Positions 7,617 through 15,879 of a stretch of 64,000 nt of DNA are shown here, one piece after another. This stretch comes from an uncultured Pelagibacteraceae bacterium. GTDB lineage: Bacteria; Pseudomonadota; Alphaproteobacteria; Pelagibacterales; Pelagibacteraceae. The notes beneath the pieces are model-generated. The model saw only the letters and a program-made list of their open reading frames with translations, did no database searches and had not been told where the DNA came from. A program made the position numbers and the translations under genes. Position 1 is the stretch's first letter. Each line of letters opens with the position of its first letter. Location of the stretch: positions 42,109-106,108 of the forward strand of contig CACJRQ010000002.1 in NCBI GenBank assembly GCA_902595885.1. Reading direction: 5' to 3'.

Positions 7617-8838
7617 AGAAATAGATTTAAGTCTAGATCGTATTCAAAGTCTCTGCAAAAAATTAGGCAACCCTCAAGATAAAATCAAAGCAATTTCAAT
7701 TGTTGGTACCAATGGAAAGTACTCAACTATCCAAGCAATGTTTTCTATTTTAAAAGAAGCAAATTTCAATTGTAATATCTACACTAGTCCTCATATCAAA
7801 AGTATCAATGAAAGGTTTGTTTTTAATAATGAAGAATTGAATGATGAAGATTTGGCAAATTTACTTGAAGAAGTTGAGGAAGCTAACAATGGTGAACCAA
7901 TTACTTTTTTTGAAATACTGACTGCAGCCTATTTTTTAAAAGCATATCAATACCCAGATAATATCAATTTAATTGAAAGTGGATTATTCTTTAGATTTGA
8001 CGCTACTAATATCTTAAAAAATAACCTTGCTAGCGTTGTAACATCTATTGGCCTTGATCATTTAGATTGGCTACCTGAAAATGAACAAACTGTTGAAAAA
8101 ATTATTTTTGAGAAAACATCAAGCTTATTAAACTCAAATATTATAATTGCAAAACAAAGTACTAATAAAATCAAAGAAAATATTAAAAAAACAATTTCAA
8201 ATAATAGATCAAATAAGTTTTTCCATAATGAAAATTATAGTTTTACAATGCAAGAAAATGACTTCTTTTATTATGAAGATCAATTTGGGGGAATAAAATT
8301 ACCTATGCCAAATGTTAAAGGTCAATTTCAATTAGAAAATGTCTCAACAGCAATTGCGACCCTAAGAATTTTGAAAGACTTAAAAATTAAAGATGACCAC
8401 ATTAAAAAAGGTATTTTAAAAATAAATTGTATTGCAAGATTACAAGAAATTAAATCTGGAAAACTTAAAGAGCTTGTAAAAGATCACAAACTTTATGTTG
8501 ATGGATCTCATAACCCATTGGGAGCAAAAGTTTTGAATGAATACTTGGAAAGTTTAGATTGCAATAAACACATCATTCTTGGAATGATGGCTAATAAAGA
8601 TCATAATGAATATATGAGTTTCTTTAAGGATATCTCTACATTGACTACAATAGATATACCTAATCAACCTAATTCAATTAAAGGAGGAGAGCTTAAAGAT
8701 AAGCTAAACGGCTTTTCAAATATAAATTATAAGGAAAGTATAGAAGATGCAATAAAGTCAATCCCGGTAAAAGAAAACGATATAATCCTGATTACTGGAT
8801 CGTTATATCTTGCCGGTGAAGTTTTAAATTTAAATTAG
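7570..8838 (+). CDS. folC: folylpolyglutamate synthase / dihydrofolate synthase
   Basis: FolC adds glutamate to dihydropteroate and folates. The ORF opens at a GTG (7558), but the ATG at 7570 is preferred because it gives the usual short N-terminus before the P-loop and less overlap with accD. Motifs: VGTNGKYST (Mur-ligase-type P-loop, normally GTNGKGS), TSIGLDHLDWLPE and VDGSHNPLGA. The product is about 422 residues, a normal length. The Gly-to-Tyr change in the P-loop is atypical while the Lys is kept. The stop TAG interlocks with the stop of the opposing trxA gene in the four bases TTAG. Confidence 0.92.
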   Translation: MKLQKIVSRLQELHPKEIDLSLDRIQSLCKKLGNPQDKIKAISIVGTNGKYSTIQAMFSILKEANFNCNIYTSPHIKSINERFVFNNEELNDEDLANLLEEVEEANNGEPITFFEILTAAYFLKAYQYPDNINLIESGLFFRFDATNILKNNLASVVTSIGLDHLDWLPENEQTVEKIIFEKTSSLLNSNIIIAKQSTNKIKENIKKTISNNRSNKFFHNENYSFTMQENDFFYYEDQFGGIKLPMPNVKGQFQLENVSTAIATLRILKDLKIKDDHIKKGILKINCIARLQEIKSGKLKELVKDHKLYVDGSHNPLGAKVLNEYLESLDCNKHIILGMMANKDHNEYMSFFKDISTLTTIDIPNQPNSIKGGELKDKLNGFSNINYKESIEDAIKSIPVKENDIILITGSLYLAGEVLNLN

Positions 8839-9152
8839 ATATTTTTATCTAAAAATTCCTTCATGTGACTTTCGGGAACTCCACCAACTTTTCTATCTAC
8901 TTCAACGCCTTTTTTATAGATAATAACTGTTGGAACACCTCTGATACCTGCTGCACTTCCAGTATTTATTCCACCATCTTCAACATCAGCATAATAGAAA
9001 CCAGCCTTATCTTTATATTCATCAGATAACTTATCCATTACTGGTTTTAGTGCCTTACATGGACCACACCACTCAGCTGAAAACTGGATGACTGAAACAT
9101 CTTCATTTTTAATTTTAGTGTCAAAATCTTCGTCTTTAAAATTTGTAAGCAT
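8835..9152 (-). CDS. trxA: thioredoxin
   Basis: Thioredoxin is the cytoplasmic dithiol reductant for ribonucleotide reductase, peroxiredoxins and others. The 105-residue product contains the redox centre AEWCGPCKA and the cis-Pro segment GVPTVIIY, with the usual Gly-rich region after it. Length is exactly typical. It is convergent with folC with a four-base shared stop region and lies 34 bases downstream of the exonuclease I gene, so it may be the last gene of the nuclease operon. In many alphaproteobacteria trxA sits between addA and folC. Confidence 0.96.
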   Translation of the reverse strand: MLTNFKDEDFDTKIKNEDVSVIQFSAEWCGPCKALKPVMDKLSDEYKDKAGFYYADVEDGGINTGSAAGIRGVPTVIIYKKGVEVDRKVGGVPESHMKEFLDKNI

Positions 9153-9186
9153 ATTTCCTTTCTATTAATTAGAGCCTTAAAGTCAA

Positions 9187-10623
9187 CTAGGCAATTTCAT
9201 ATTTTTTTTCTATAGACATAATAAATTCATTTATTTCATCTAATTTTTTTAGTTCCTCTTCATCATCTCGATTTGATGCTTGATCTCTTAAGGTATCAAT
9301 TTCTTGATAGGCCATTCCTATAGTTTGCCACTTTTCTCTATTTTTGCTTAAAATTCGTCTAGCAATTTCACTTTTTATATTTTTATATAAATCTGGTGGC
9401 AAAATATGCGGTGCTTCTTGATAAATAATTTTTTGCCCAAACCAACTACATCTTTTATCTTGAAACTTATCCAACATTCTTAATTTATCTTCCCAAGAAG
9501 AACTATGCCAAGTTTTAAATAATTGGGTGTCTTTATTGGGAATGAATTTTTCATATAAAGTTTCTTCAGGTAACAGATCTTCCTGGGTTTGAGTTTGAGC
9601 TTTTTCTTCAGCAGCCTCTCTATTAATGATTTGAATATTTTTACAAAAATTTTCACTATTTCTAACTATTTTTGCTCTTTTCTGGATTGTTTCTAAATCT
9701 AAGTCAGCATATGCCTTCTCTTTTAATGCAAACTTTTTATCTAAAACTACAGGAGCTTTGTTGGTTTTGATTACTCTAAGTGCTTTTGGACTAAACTTTT
9801 TTAAATAAACTTTAAGATCATTTATTGATAAATTTAACAAAGGTTCAGGATCTCTTCTTAAATCAAATAAATATCCCCAAGATACATATGATGGATGAAA
9901 ACAATGATCTGGATGTAATGTAGAGACAAGATACATCATATTTTTTCCCTTAACATTTTCGAAAATTGAATAAATACCCTCACTTTTTAAGATAGTTTCA
10001 ACGCTATTTTTTGTAGATGTACTTAAAAAATTTTCCCAATTGTCTTTATGTTTGTCTTTTATAATTCTTAGAATTTTTAAGCTTGTAAATGCATCATGAT
10101 AAGCAGTGTGTTGTTGAGATGTATCAAATCCTTGTTGTCTAGCTAAACCTTCTAAAGCTAGACTTTCATTTCCAGCTTCTGTTAATTCAGTCTTTAATGT
10201 TTCAGGATTCAAGGTTTGTGCTACTCTTGCAACATGTAAACCGTCATGTTCTTTATTAGGTGATGAATGTGTAATGTAAGGATATCTATTCCCTTTAAAA
10301 AAATTAAAATGAAACATTCGTCTATCAAAATTTAAGTTACTCCAACCCATGAATAATGCTGGGCCAGCTTTAGAGAAAAAATTTTCTACTGCGCCTAAAA
10401 AATCATAATGCGAGTAATTGCCTTTAGTAAGTAAATCAATACTTGTTGAATTAACTAATAAGGCCTTTGCACTTGGAACCTCACCCTCGGGCATTCTGCC
10501 ACGAATATTTAGCTTACCAATTTCTTTTAAGTTTTTATCAACAACTACAGCACCTACTTCAATTATTGAGCCCCAAATTGTACTATTTGTTGTTTCTGTA
10601 TCGTAAATTACTATTTTATCCAT
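9187..10623 (-). CDS. sbcB: exodeoxyribonuclease I (DEDDh 3'-5' exonuclease)
   Basis: Exonuclease I degrades single-stranded DNA 3' to 5' in recombination and mismatch repair. The 478 residues match the length of E. coli SbcB (475). The DEDDh catalytic set is visible: IYDTETT (ExoI), SNLNFDRRMF (ExoII) and TAYHDAFTS (ExoIII), followed by the SH3-like and C-terminal helical regions specific to this family (for example HPDHCFHPSYVSWGYLFD). It lies 6 bases after the PD-(D/E)XK nuclease gene and upstream of trxA, so three DNA-processing genes are co-directional. SbcB is best known in gammaproteobacteria, so transfer into this lineage is possible. Confidence 0.87.
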   Translation of the reverse strand: MDKIVIYDTETTNSTIWGSIIEVGAVVVDKNLKEIGKLNIRGRMPEGEVPSAKALLVNSTSIDLLTKGNYSHYDFLGAVENFFSKAGPALFMGWSNLNFDRRMFHFNFFKGNRYPYITHSSPNKEHDGLHVARVAQTLNPETLKTELTEAGNESLALEGLARQQGFDTSQQHTAYHDAFTSLKILRIIKDKHKDNWENFLSTSTKNSVETILKSEGIYSIFENVKGKNMMYLVSTLHPDHCFHPSYVSWGYLFDLRRDPEPLLNLSINDLKVYLKKFSPKALRVIKTNKAPVVLDKKFALKEKAYADLDLETIQKRAKIVRNSENFCKNIQIINREAAEEKAQTQTQEDLLPEETLYEKFIPNKDTQLFKTWHSSSWEDKLRMLDKFQDKRCSWFGQKIIYQEAPHILPPDLYKNIKSEIARRILSKNREKWQTIGMAYQEIDTLRDQASNRDDEEELKKLDEINEFIMSIEKKYEIA

Positions 10624-10629
10624 AAAATC

Positions 10630-11316
10630 CTAAGTTAAATCTGATAGCTCATTAAATTTTTTTAATCTCCCCAAAAACAAATTTTGATAAACAATTAAAT
10701 CATGCCCTTGAATTTTAAACTCTTGGAATAATTTATCTACTGTGCAAACCAAAATTACACAAGAAGTGATATTGGAGTTATACACAATGTTATGTGCTAA
10801 TGAATATGCACTTGTTTGAAGAAGCCATGAGTCTATATATTCAGCCTTTTTAGGTTTATTACTTTGTTTAAAATCTATTATTGTTTCTTTTCCTTCATAA
10901 ACTCCGACACAATCAGCAGTACCTGCATACTTCTCTGGGTAATAAAGAGTACATTCAACACCCCAAATTTCATCCAATCTATTTTTCAAACCTTTTTCTA
11001 TAATTTCTTTAGCCATTAATTTGTATTGTTCGTTATCTTCAAAAAAACTTAAATTTTCTCTCCCAAGTAAATAAGACTCTAAATAGTTATGCATTTGAGA
11101 ACCTCTACTACTTGCTGCTTTTGTTATTGCCTCAGCCTCTTTTTGCCCAGTTCTTTCTCTCCAATTTGCTAATGCTGCTTTATCTTCTTCAGATCGAGTT
11201 GCATCTAAAATTGAAGTGACACTTGGTAATTTTGTTTCCCCTAATAAGTATCTTCTAATGCCATCAACTGTTGCTCTTGATGATTTTGGATAATCATATT
11301 TTTGATTCCACTGCAT
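10630..11316 (-). CDS. RecB-like PD-(D/E)XK exonuclease (MGME1/Cas4-like)
   Basis: This is a stand-alone nuclease-domain protein of about 228 residues. The nuclease core is readable: RGSQMHNYLESYL (helix with His), YAGTADCVGVYEGKETIIDFKQS (catalytic Asp, then Asp-x-Lys) and LLQTSAYSLAHN (the Q-x3-Y helix typical of RecB-family nucleases). The track start (11421) would run far into rmuC; the Met at 11316 (MQWNQKYD) is preferred because it leaves a 37-base gap after the rmuC stop and conserved sequence begins soon after. Family knowledge suggests processing of single-stranded or flapped DNA ends. No helicase domain is attached. Exact role unknown. Confidence 0.72.
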   Translation of the reverse strand: MQWNQKYDYPKSSRATVDGIRRYLLGETKLPSVTSILDATRSEEDKAALANWRERTGQKEAEAITKAASSRGSQMHNYLESYLLGRENLSFFEDNEQYKLMAKEIIEKGLKNRLDEIWGVECTLYYPEKYAGTADCVGVYEGKETIIDFKQSNKPKKAEYIDSWLLQTSAYSLAHNIVYNSNITSCVILVCTVDKLFQEFKIQGHDLIVYQNLFLGRLKKFNELSDLT

Positions 11317-11353
11317 GAGATTTCTTATAGACGTTATTAAGGAAAAAAAGAAA

Positions 11354-12451
11354 TTAATTTTTAAGCTGCCTATTTCGTTCAACAAATTTTTCCACGTTTT
11401 CAGTTTGTACAGCTTTCTCAACCTGCTCGGGATCTTTAATATTTTCTAAGGTTCTTGAAATTGATCTTGCATCCGTTCCAAATTTATCGACAACTCCCAT
11501 AGCATCTTCTAATTTTTTTCTAAGAACTATAATGTTGTCAAAATGTTTAGAAAATCTTGTACTGATTGTTTTTAAATGATTATAAATTTCCGTTGCACCT
11601 TTTTGTACCTTCAATGATTGAAATCCCATATGTAAAGACTGTAAGTAAGCAGAAAGAGTATTAGGTCCACATATTACAACTTTATATTTTTTCATTAACT
11701 CTTGAGTTAATAATTCTTTTGTACTTGGATCCTGGTATTCAGTTAACTCTTTGTATAAACTTTCTGTAGGAGCATATACGATTGCAAAATCAGTAGTTTT
11801 TGGTGGAACAATATATTTTTCATTAACACTTTTAGCTTTTGCTTTAAACGCTGAGGCTAATTTTGCTCTAGCATCTGCAACAGCCCTTTTGTCTTCCGCG
11901 TCATGACCATCAGTAATTGCTTTGAATTTTTCTACTGGAAAATGACTATCAACAGGAACTAAAACATCTCCTTGAAGCTTTATTGCAAATTCAACATTTT
12001 CACTGGTGTCCTCTTTCATTTTAACATTCGTCATGAATTGAGAGGCTGGTAGCAAATCTTTAATTAGAACATCTAAGCTAAATTCTGCAAGAGTTCCATA
12101 TTTCTTAACTCCAGCTAAAATTTTAGTTATCCCCTCTTGGCTTTGATTTAATAGTTGAACTTGTTGATTAAAATTACCAACCTTTTCCTCTACCTTGGTT
12201 AAAGTTTCAGTCATATCTTTAGTAACCCCAGTTGATAGATTATTAAATGAAGTCGACATTGCACCAAGTGAGCTATTGATTGTGGTGTTTAAGCTATCTT
12301 TTAAACTTGATATTTCTGATTTTAAATTAGCTATTTCCTCAGCTTCTTTGTTTTCATTTTCATCTTTTGGCTTAGTTTTTAAATTTAGATAAAGAATAGC
12401 TAAAACGCCGCCTAATAACAAAACTAGTAAAATTAACAATATATTATCCAT
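11354..12451 (-). CDS. rmuC: DNA recombination protein RmuC
   Basis: RmuC proteins restrain inversions between short repeats and carry a predicted restriction-endonuclease-like domain. The 365-residue product has an N-terminal membrane segment (ILLILLVLLLGGVLAILYL), a coiled coil (about 30-105) and the conserved C-terminal domain with KLQGDVLVPVDSHFP, FAIVYAPTESLYKEL, VVICGPNTLSAYLQ and AYLQSLHMGFQSL. It is shorter than E. coli RmuC (475), mainly in the coiled coil. It is the first gene of a minus-strand run with the RecB-like nuclease, sbcB and trxA. Upstream DNA is shared with a short plus-strand ORF. Confidence 0.9.
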   Translation of the reverse strand: MDNILLILLVLLLGGVLAILYLNLKTKPKDENENKEAEEIANLKSEISSLKDSLNTTINSSLGAMSTSFNNLSTGVTKDMTETLTKVEEKVGNFNQQVQLLNQSQEGITKILAGVKKYGTLAEFSLDVLIKDLLPASQFMTNVKMKEDTSENVEFAIKLQGDVLVPVDSHFPVEKFKAITDGHDAEDKRAVADARAKLASAFKAKAKSVNEKYIVPPKTTDFAIVYAPTESLYKELTEYQDPSTKELLTQELMKKYKVVICGPNTLSAYLQSLHMGFQSLKVQKGATEIYNHLKTISTRFSKHFDNIIVLRKKLEDAMGVVDKFGTDARSISRTLENIKDPEQVEKAVQTENVEKFVERNRQLKN

Positions 12452-12515
12452 GATTCTAATTTTTTATTTTATCGTAAATATTTGATTAATGTATTTAAAT
12501 ATTTAAAAATACTTT

Positions 12516-12647
12516 ATGGAACTAATTTTAGTATTAAAAATATTCTTTATTATTTGTGTTATTGTTGCACTTTATGCAATTATTAGAAATCTAGATATTA
12601 TCAAAATTATACTAATTTATTGGAAAGACTTAATTTTTAGAAAGTAA
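12516..12647 (+). CDS. possible 43-residue single-pass membrane peptide
   Basis: This ORF is below the track's size cutoff. ATG at 12516 to TAA at 12647 encodes 43 residues: an N-terminal hydrophobic helix (LILVLKIFFIICVIVALYAII) followed by an amphipathic basic end (IYWKDLIFRK). It fills the otherwise empty 178-base gap between divergent rmuC and hisG and overlaps the hisG 3' end by 18 bases tail to tail. No clear Shine-Dalgarno is seen. The hydrophobic composition could arise by chance in AT-rich DNA, so this is a candidate only. I recognise no family. Confidence 0.4.
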   Translation: MELILVLKIFFIICVIVALYAIIRNLDIIKIILIYWKDLIFRK

Positions 12648-13322
12648 TTTTACTATTTTTTTAAGACCCATTTTATTATTGGATGACTTAGAAATCATCA
12701 TGCAGGCCTCTGATCTTAATATTTCTCCATCCTTTAAAATACGTAAATTGTTTGCTTTTAACGTTTCTCCGGTAGAAGTGATATCTGTAATTATTTCCGA
12801 TGAGCCTGTAAAAGGATAGGCTTCAGTTGCACCCAAACTATCAATTAATTTGAATTGAGTAACTCCCTTTGAAAACAAAAATTCCCTTGTTAAGTTTGGA
12901 TATTTTGTTGCTACTCTTAATCTTTTCTTTTTCTTATCTTTAAATTCAAATGCAATTTCCTCTAAATCTGCAACAGTTTGTACATCTATCCATGGATCAG
13001 GAATTGCAACTACTAATGTGGCCCTGCCAAAGTTATATCTTTTTAAAACATTAATTTTCTTTTGAGTATTTATTTCACTCTCATTTAATAAATCAAAGCC
13101 AGAAAAACCTATATCCAAAGATCCATCTCCAAGTCTTTCTATTATCTCTCTTGCATGAAGATATAAAATCTTAATATTTTTATATTGCTTTATTGACCCT
13201 AAAAGATCTCTTTCTCCTCTCTCAGAAATAAGAGTTAATTTATTTTTTTTAAAAATATTTAAAACATCTTTTCTGAGTCGGCCTTTACTTGGAATTCCAA
13301 TATTTAAAATATTTTTTGTCAT
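12630..13322 (-). CDS. hisG: ATP phosphoribosyltransferase catalytic subunit, short form
   Basis: HisG couples ATP and PRPP, the first step of histidine synthesis. At 230 residues it is the short form lacking the C-terminal ACT-like regulatory domain, which requires the HisZ partner; hisZ lies directly upstream with a one-base overlap. Visible motifs are GIPSKGRL at the N-terminus, LDIGFSGFDLL and the PRPP-binding loop region SSEIITDITSTGETLKANNL. Feedback control by histidine is expected to act through HisZ (family knowledge). It is the last gene of the tRNA-His-hisS-hisZ-hisG run. Confidence 0.94.
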   Translation of the reverse strand: MTKNILNIGIPSKGRLRKDVLNIFKKNKLTLISERGERDLLGSIKQYKNIKILYLHAREIIERLGDGSLDIGFSGFDLLNESEINTQKKINVLKRYNFGRATLVVAIPDPWIDVQTVADLEEIAFEFKDKKKKRLRVATKYPNLTREFLFSKGVTQFKLIDSLGATEAYPFTGSSEIITDITSTGETLKANNLRILKDGEILRSEACMMISKSSNNKMGLKKIVKLLSKN

Positions 13323-14374
13323 TAGTAATTTAAATTTAAAGCAGCACCTACTGCAGGAGTTTGTTTTTTTGATCCTAAGTCAGAAATTAAACCATCATAA
13401 CGACCACCATTAATAATATTTTTTAATGAGTTTTTAGATTTAATATCAATTTTAAAAACCATTCCGGTGTAATATTCTAATTGTCTTCCAAAGGATGCTG
13501 AAAATACTACATTTAATTTTGAAACCTTGTTATTAGAAATTGGAAAATATTTTTGATCTACAGCTAAATTTATTCTGTTTTTTTTAAAAAATTTGTTTAA
13601 CTCAATTGCTGCTTTATTTATTGGACATTTTATTTTTAAGAAATCTTTTATTATTTTTGAAACATTTTTTCCTTTACTGGCTCTTCTGGGGTCTTTTATT
13701 TTCTGATCAAATCTTTTTAATATTTCATTAATTGTTCTTCCAGCCACAACATTTGACAAATCTTCTTTAAGCATTTTCACGTAACGCTTTTTATCTATTT
13801 CTACGATTGTTGGATCAACATCTGAATTAGTTTCTAATCTTTTTAATAAATCATTAAAATATTCCTCTCTCCAGAAGTGCCTGGACAATCTTAACTTCCA
13901 TCTCTTTGGAATATCTAATTTTGAAATTAACAAATTAAATATTTCAACATTTCCAATAGTGAGTATTCCTGAAGAATATTTTATATTTTGAAGTGATTTA
14001 AGAGATGTATTTATAATTTCTTTATCGTCATTTTTTTCATCCTTTGATCCTAAAATTTCAAATCCAATTTGATTTCTAATGATTGAGTCTTTTTTGTTTT
14101 GCGATTTTCGATAAGCTTGACCGCTATAAAAAATTTTTTCCTTACCCTTTAAATTATTTTCTAAATATCTTAAACAAGATGCAATCGTCAAATCTGGTCT
14201 TAGACATAACTCACTTCCATTTTGATCAGTAAAAGAAAAGATAAACTTTCTAAAGTTTTCTCCTGATCTTTGAACAATGTGATTTGCCTCAATTACTGAG
14301 GGTAAATCAATATATTTAAAACCCTTAGACTTCACTGATCTAAGGATACTTTCAGATAAGTTTTTTGACTTCAT
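13322..14374 (-). CDS. hisZ: ATP phosphoribosyltransferase regulatory subunit
   Basis: HisZ is a histidyl-tRNA-synthetase-like protein without aminoacylation activity that activates short HisG. The 350 residues resemble the HisRS catalytic core: an N-terminal class II-like part with FRKFIFSFTDQNGSELCLRPDLT, YSGQAYRKSQ and GFEILGSKD, and a later RQLEYYTGMVFKI and GGRYDGLISDLG. There is no C-terminal anticodon-binding domain. It overlaps hisS by 23 bases and hisG by one, consistent with coordinated production. Its neighbour hisS is the true synthetase, giving a paralogue pair side by side. Confidence 0.92.
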   Translation of the reverse strand: MKSKNLSESILRSVKSKGFKYIDLPSVIEANHIVQRSGENFRKFIFSFTDQNGSELCLRPDLTIASCLRYLENNLKGKEKIFYSGQAYRKSQNKKDSIIRNQIGFEILGSKDEKNDDKEIINTSLKSLQNIKYSSGILTIGNVEIFNLLISKLDIPKRWKLRLSRHFWREEYFNDLLKRLETNSDVDPTIVEIDKKRYVKMLKEDLSNVVAGRTINEILKRFDQKIKDPRRASKGKNVSKIIKDFLKIKCPINKAAIELNKFFKKNRINLAVDQKYFPISNNKVSKLNVVFSASFGRQLEYYTGMVFKIDIKSKNSLKNIINGGRYDGLISDLGSKKQTPAVGAALNLNY

Positions 14375-15746
14375 CGATTAAATTTTCTTTTGGAAATGTT
14401 TTATTGTTTTCACCCTTAGTACCTTTCAGGTTTTTTATAGTGACTGTATTTTCATTAAATTCATTTTCACCACATATAATTGCAACATCCAACTCACGTT
14501 TATTTGCTAGGGTTAGTTGCTTACCTAAATTTTTCTTTGTATCTAGAAAAATTTCAGCATTGATATTATTATTTCTTAATAGATCTAAAATTTCATAGTA
14601 ATTTTTAAGATATTTTTCATCCATTACACAAACTAAAACTGGTTTTTGACTATCTACTTTTATTTGATCTAATTGCATCAAAGCAAATAACAATCTATCA
14701 ACTCCAAAACTAATTCCGGTGCCTGGAATATCCACACCTTTAAATCTCGAAATTAATTTTGCATAGGCTCCACCAGAACAAATACTACCTATATCGACCT
14801 CTTTACCTTTATTATTTGTAACTTTAAAATTTAAGTTTGTTTCAACAATGAAATCTGAATAATAAGCCAATCCCCTAACAATTGTAAAATTTGTTTTGAC
14901 CTGATTTATATTTGAACTGTAACCCAATACTTCAAATACTTGTTCTAATTCCTTTATACCTTCTTGAGACAATGGATTTTTTAATGTTTCTTTTAATTCT
15001 TTTAAATCTTTAATTTTTAGAAAATTAAGTATTTCAGACGCTTGTTCATCGTTTAAATCTGCACCCTTAGTGATTGCACCACTAATATCTTTTCTCTCTT
15101 TTTTAAGCAGATCTTCAACACCTTTTAAACCAAAACCTGGTTTATCTAATTTATCAATTGCCCTAATTACTTTTACTTGCTTTTCTTCTGATATTTTTAA
15201 ATCATCAATTAATCCTTGAACTATTTTTCTGTTACTAACATTGATTGTAAATTGATCTTTTTTTAGACCACAATCTAACAAGGTACTTGATATTAAATTG
15301 CAAAGCTCCGCATTTGCTTGAGCAGGATTAACATTTCCAACGATATCAAAATCTGCTTGCATAAATTCTCTGTATCTTCCATTACCAGCCTTTTCATTTC
15401 TAAAGACATTTTGAATGGCATACCTTTTAAAAATTGATGGAAGCTCTTGATTATTTTGTGCAACAAATCTAGCTAGCGGGCTTGAAAGGTCATACCTAAG
15501 AGTAATGCTTTTTTCTCCATCTTGAAACGAGAATACATCAGACATAGGATTAGCATCATCTTCTGCCAAAAAAGATCCTATATTTTCACTTATCTCAAAC
15601 GAAGGGGTTTCTAAAGCCTCAGCTCCAAATTTAATAAAATTATTCTCAATAGCTTTTAAAAGCTTTTTTTTGAGAAGAAGTTTTTTATCCCAACGATCTT
15701 CAAATCCTGAAGGTAATCCAGGAATTAATTTTTTTTCTTTATTCAT
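14352..15746 (-). CDS. hisS: histidyl-tRNA synthetase
   Basis: HisRS charges tRNA-His. The track ORF begins at 15794 inside the tRNA-His gene; the true start is the ATG at 15746 (MNKEKKLIPGLPSGFEDR), giving 464 residues. Class II motifs are present: motif 2 around FRNEKAGNGRYREFMQADFD, HisA as GLAYYSDFIVE and HisB as GGAYAKLISRF, plus a C-terminal anticodon-binding domain with PVLVCVMDEKY and GKQLTLANKRELDVAIICG. Only four bases (AAAA) separate the start codon from the encoded CCA of tRNA-His, so there is no Shine-Dalgarno and the mRNA left after tRNA 3' cleavage would be nearly leaderless. The downstream gene hisZ overlaps. Confidence 0.94.
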   Translation of the reverse strand: MNKEKKLIPGLPSGFEDRWDKKLLLKKKLLKAIENNFIKFGAEALETPSFEISENIGSFLAEDDANPMSDVFSFQDGEKSITLRYDLSSPLARFVAQNNQELPSIFKRYAIQNVFRNEKAGNGRYREFMQADFDIVGNVNPAQANAELCNLISSTLLDCGLKKDQFTINVSNRKIVQGLIDDLKISEEKQVKVIRAIDKLDKPGFGLKGVEDLLKKERKDISGAITKGADLNDEQASEILNFLKIKDLKELKETLKNPLSQEGIKELEQVFEVLGYSSNINQVKTNFTIVRGLAYYSDFIVETNLNFKVTNNKGKEVDIGSICSGGAYAKLISRFKGVDIPGTGISFGVDRLLFALMQLDQIKVDSQKPVLVCVMDEKYLKNYYEILDLLRNNNINAEIFLDTKKNLGKQLTLANKRELDVAIICGENEFNENTVTIKNLKGTKGENNKTFPKENLIDEVKKLI

Positions 15747-15750
15747 TTTT

Positions 15751-15825
15751 TGGTACCCGGGCTGAGAGTCGAACTCAAACTTAAAGTTCCACAAACTTCC
15801 GTGCTAACCATTACACCACCCGGGC
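15751..15825 (-). tRNA. tRNA-His (anticodon GTG)
   Basis: A full cloverleaf is readable on the minus strand: acceptor GCCCGGG with CCCGGGT, D-arm GTG...CAC, anticodon stem GAAGT/ACTTT with loop TTGTGGA, T-arm TTGAG-TTCGACT-CTCAG and encoded CCA. The discriminator is A73, pair 1-72 is G-U, and the base before position 1 is A, so the usual G-1:C73 element of tRNA-His is not encoded. This resembles the variant described for a group of alphaproteobacteria. It lies four bases upstream of hisS, the gene for its own synthetase. Confidence 0.95.
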
Positions 15826-15879
15826 TTATCCTCTTTGTTTTTATCTTATTTTATGTGGATTTAAAATTATAATATAAAT

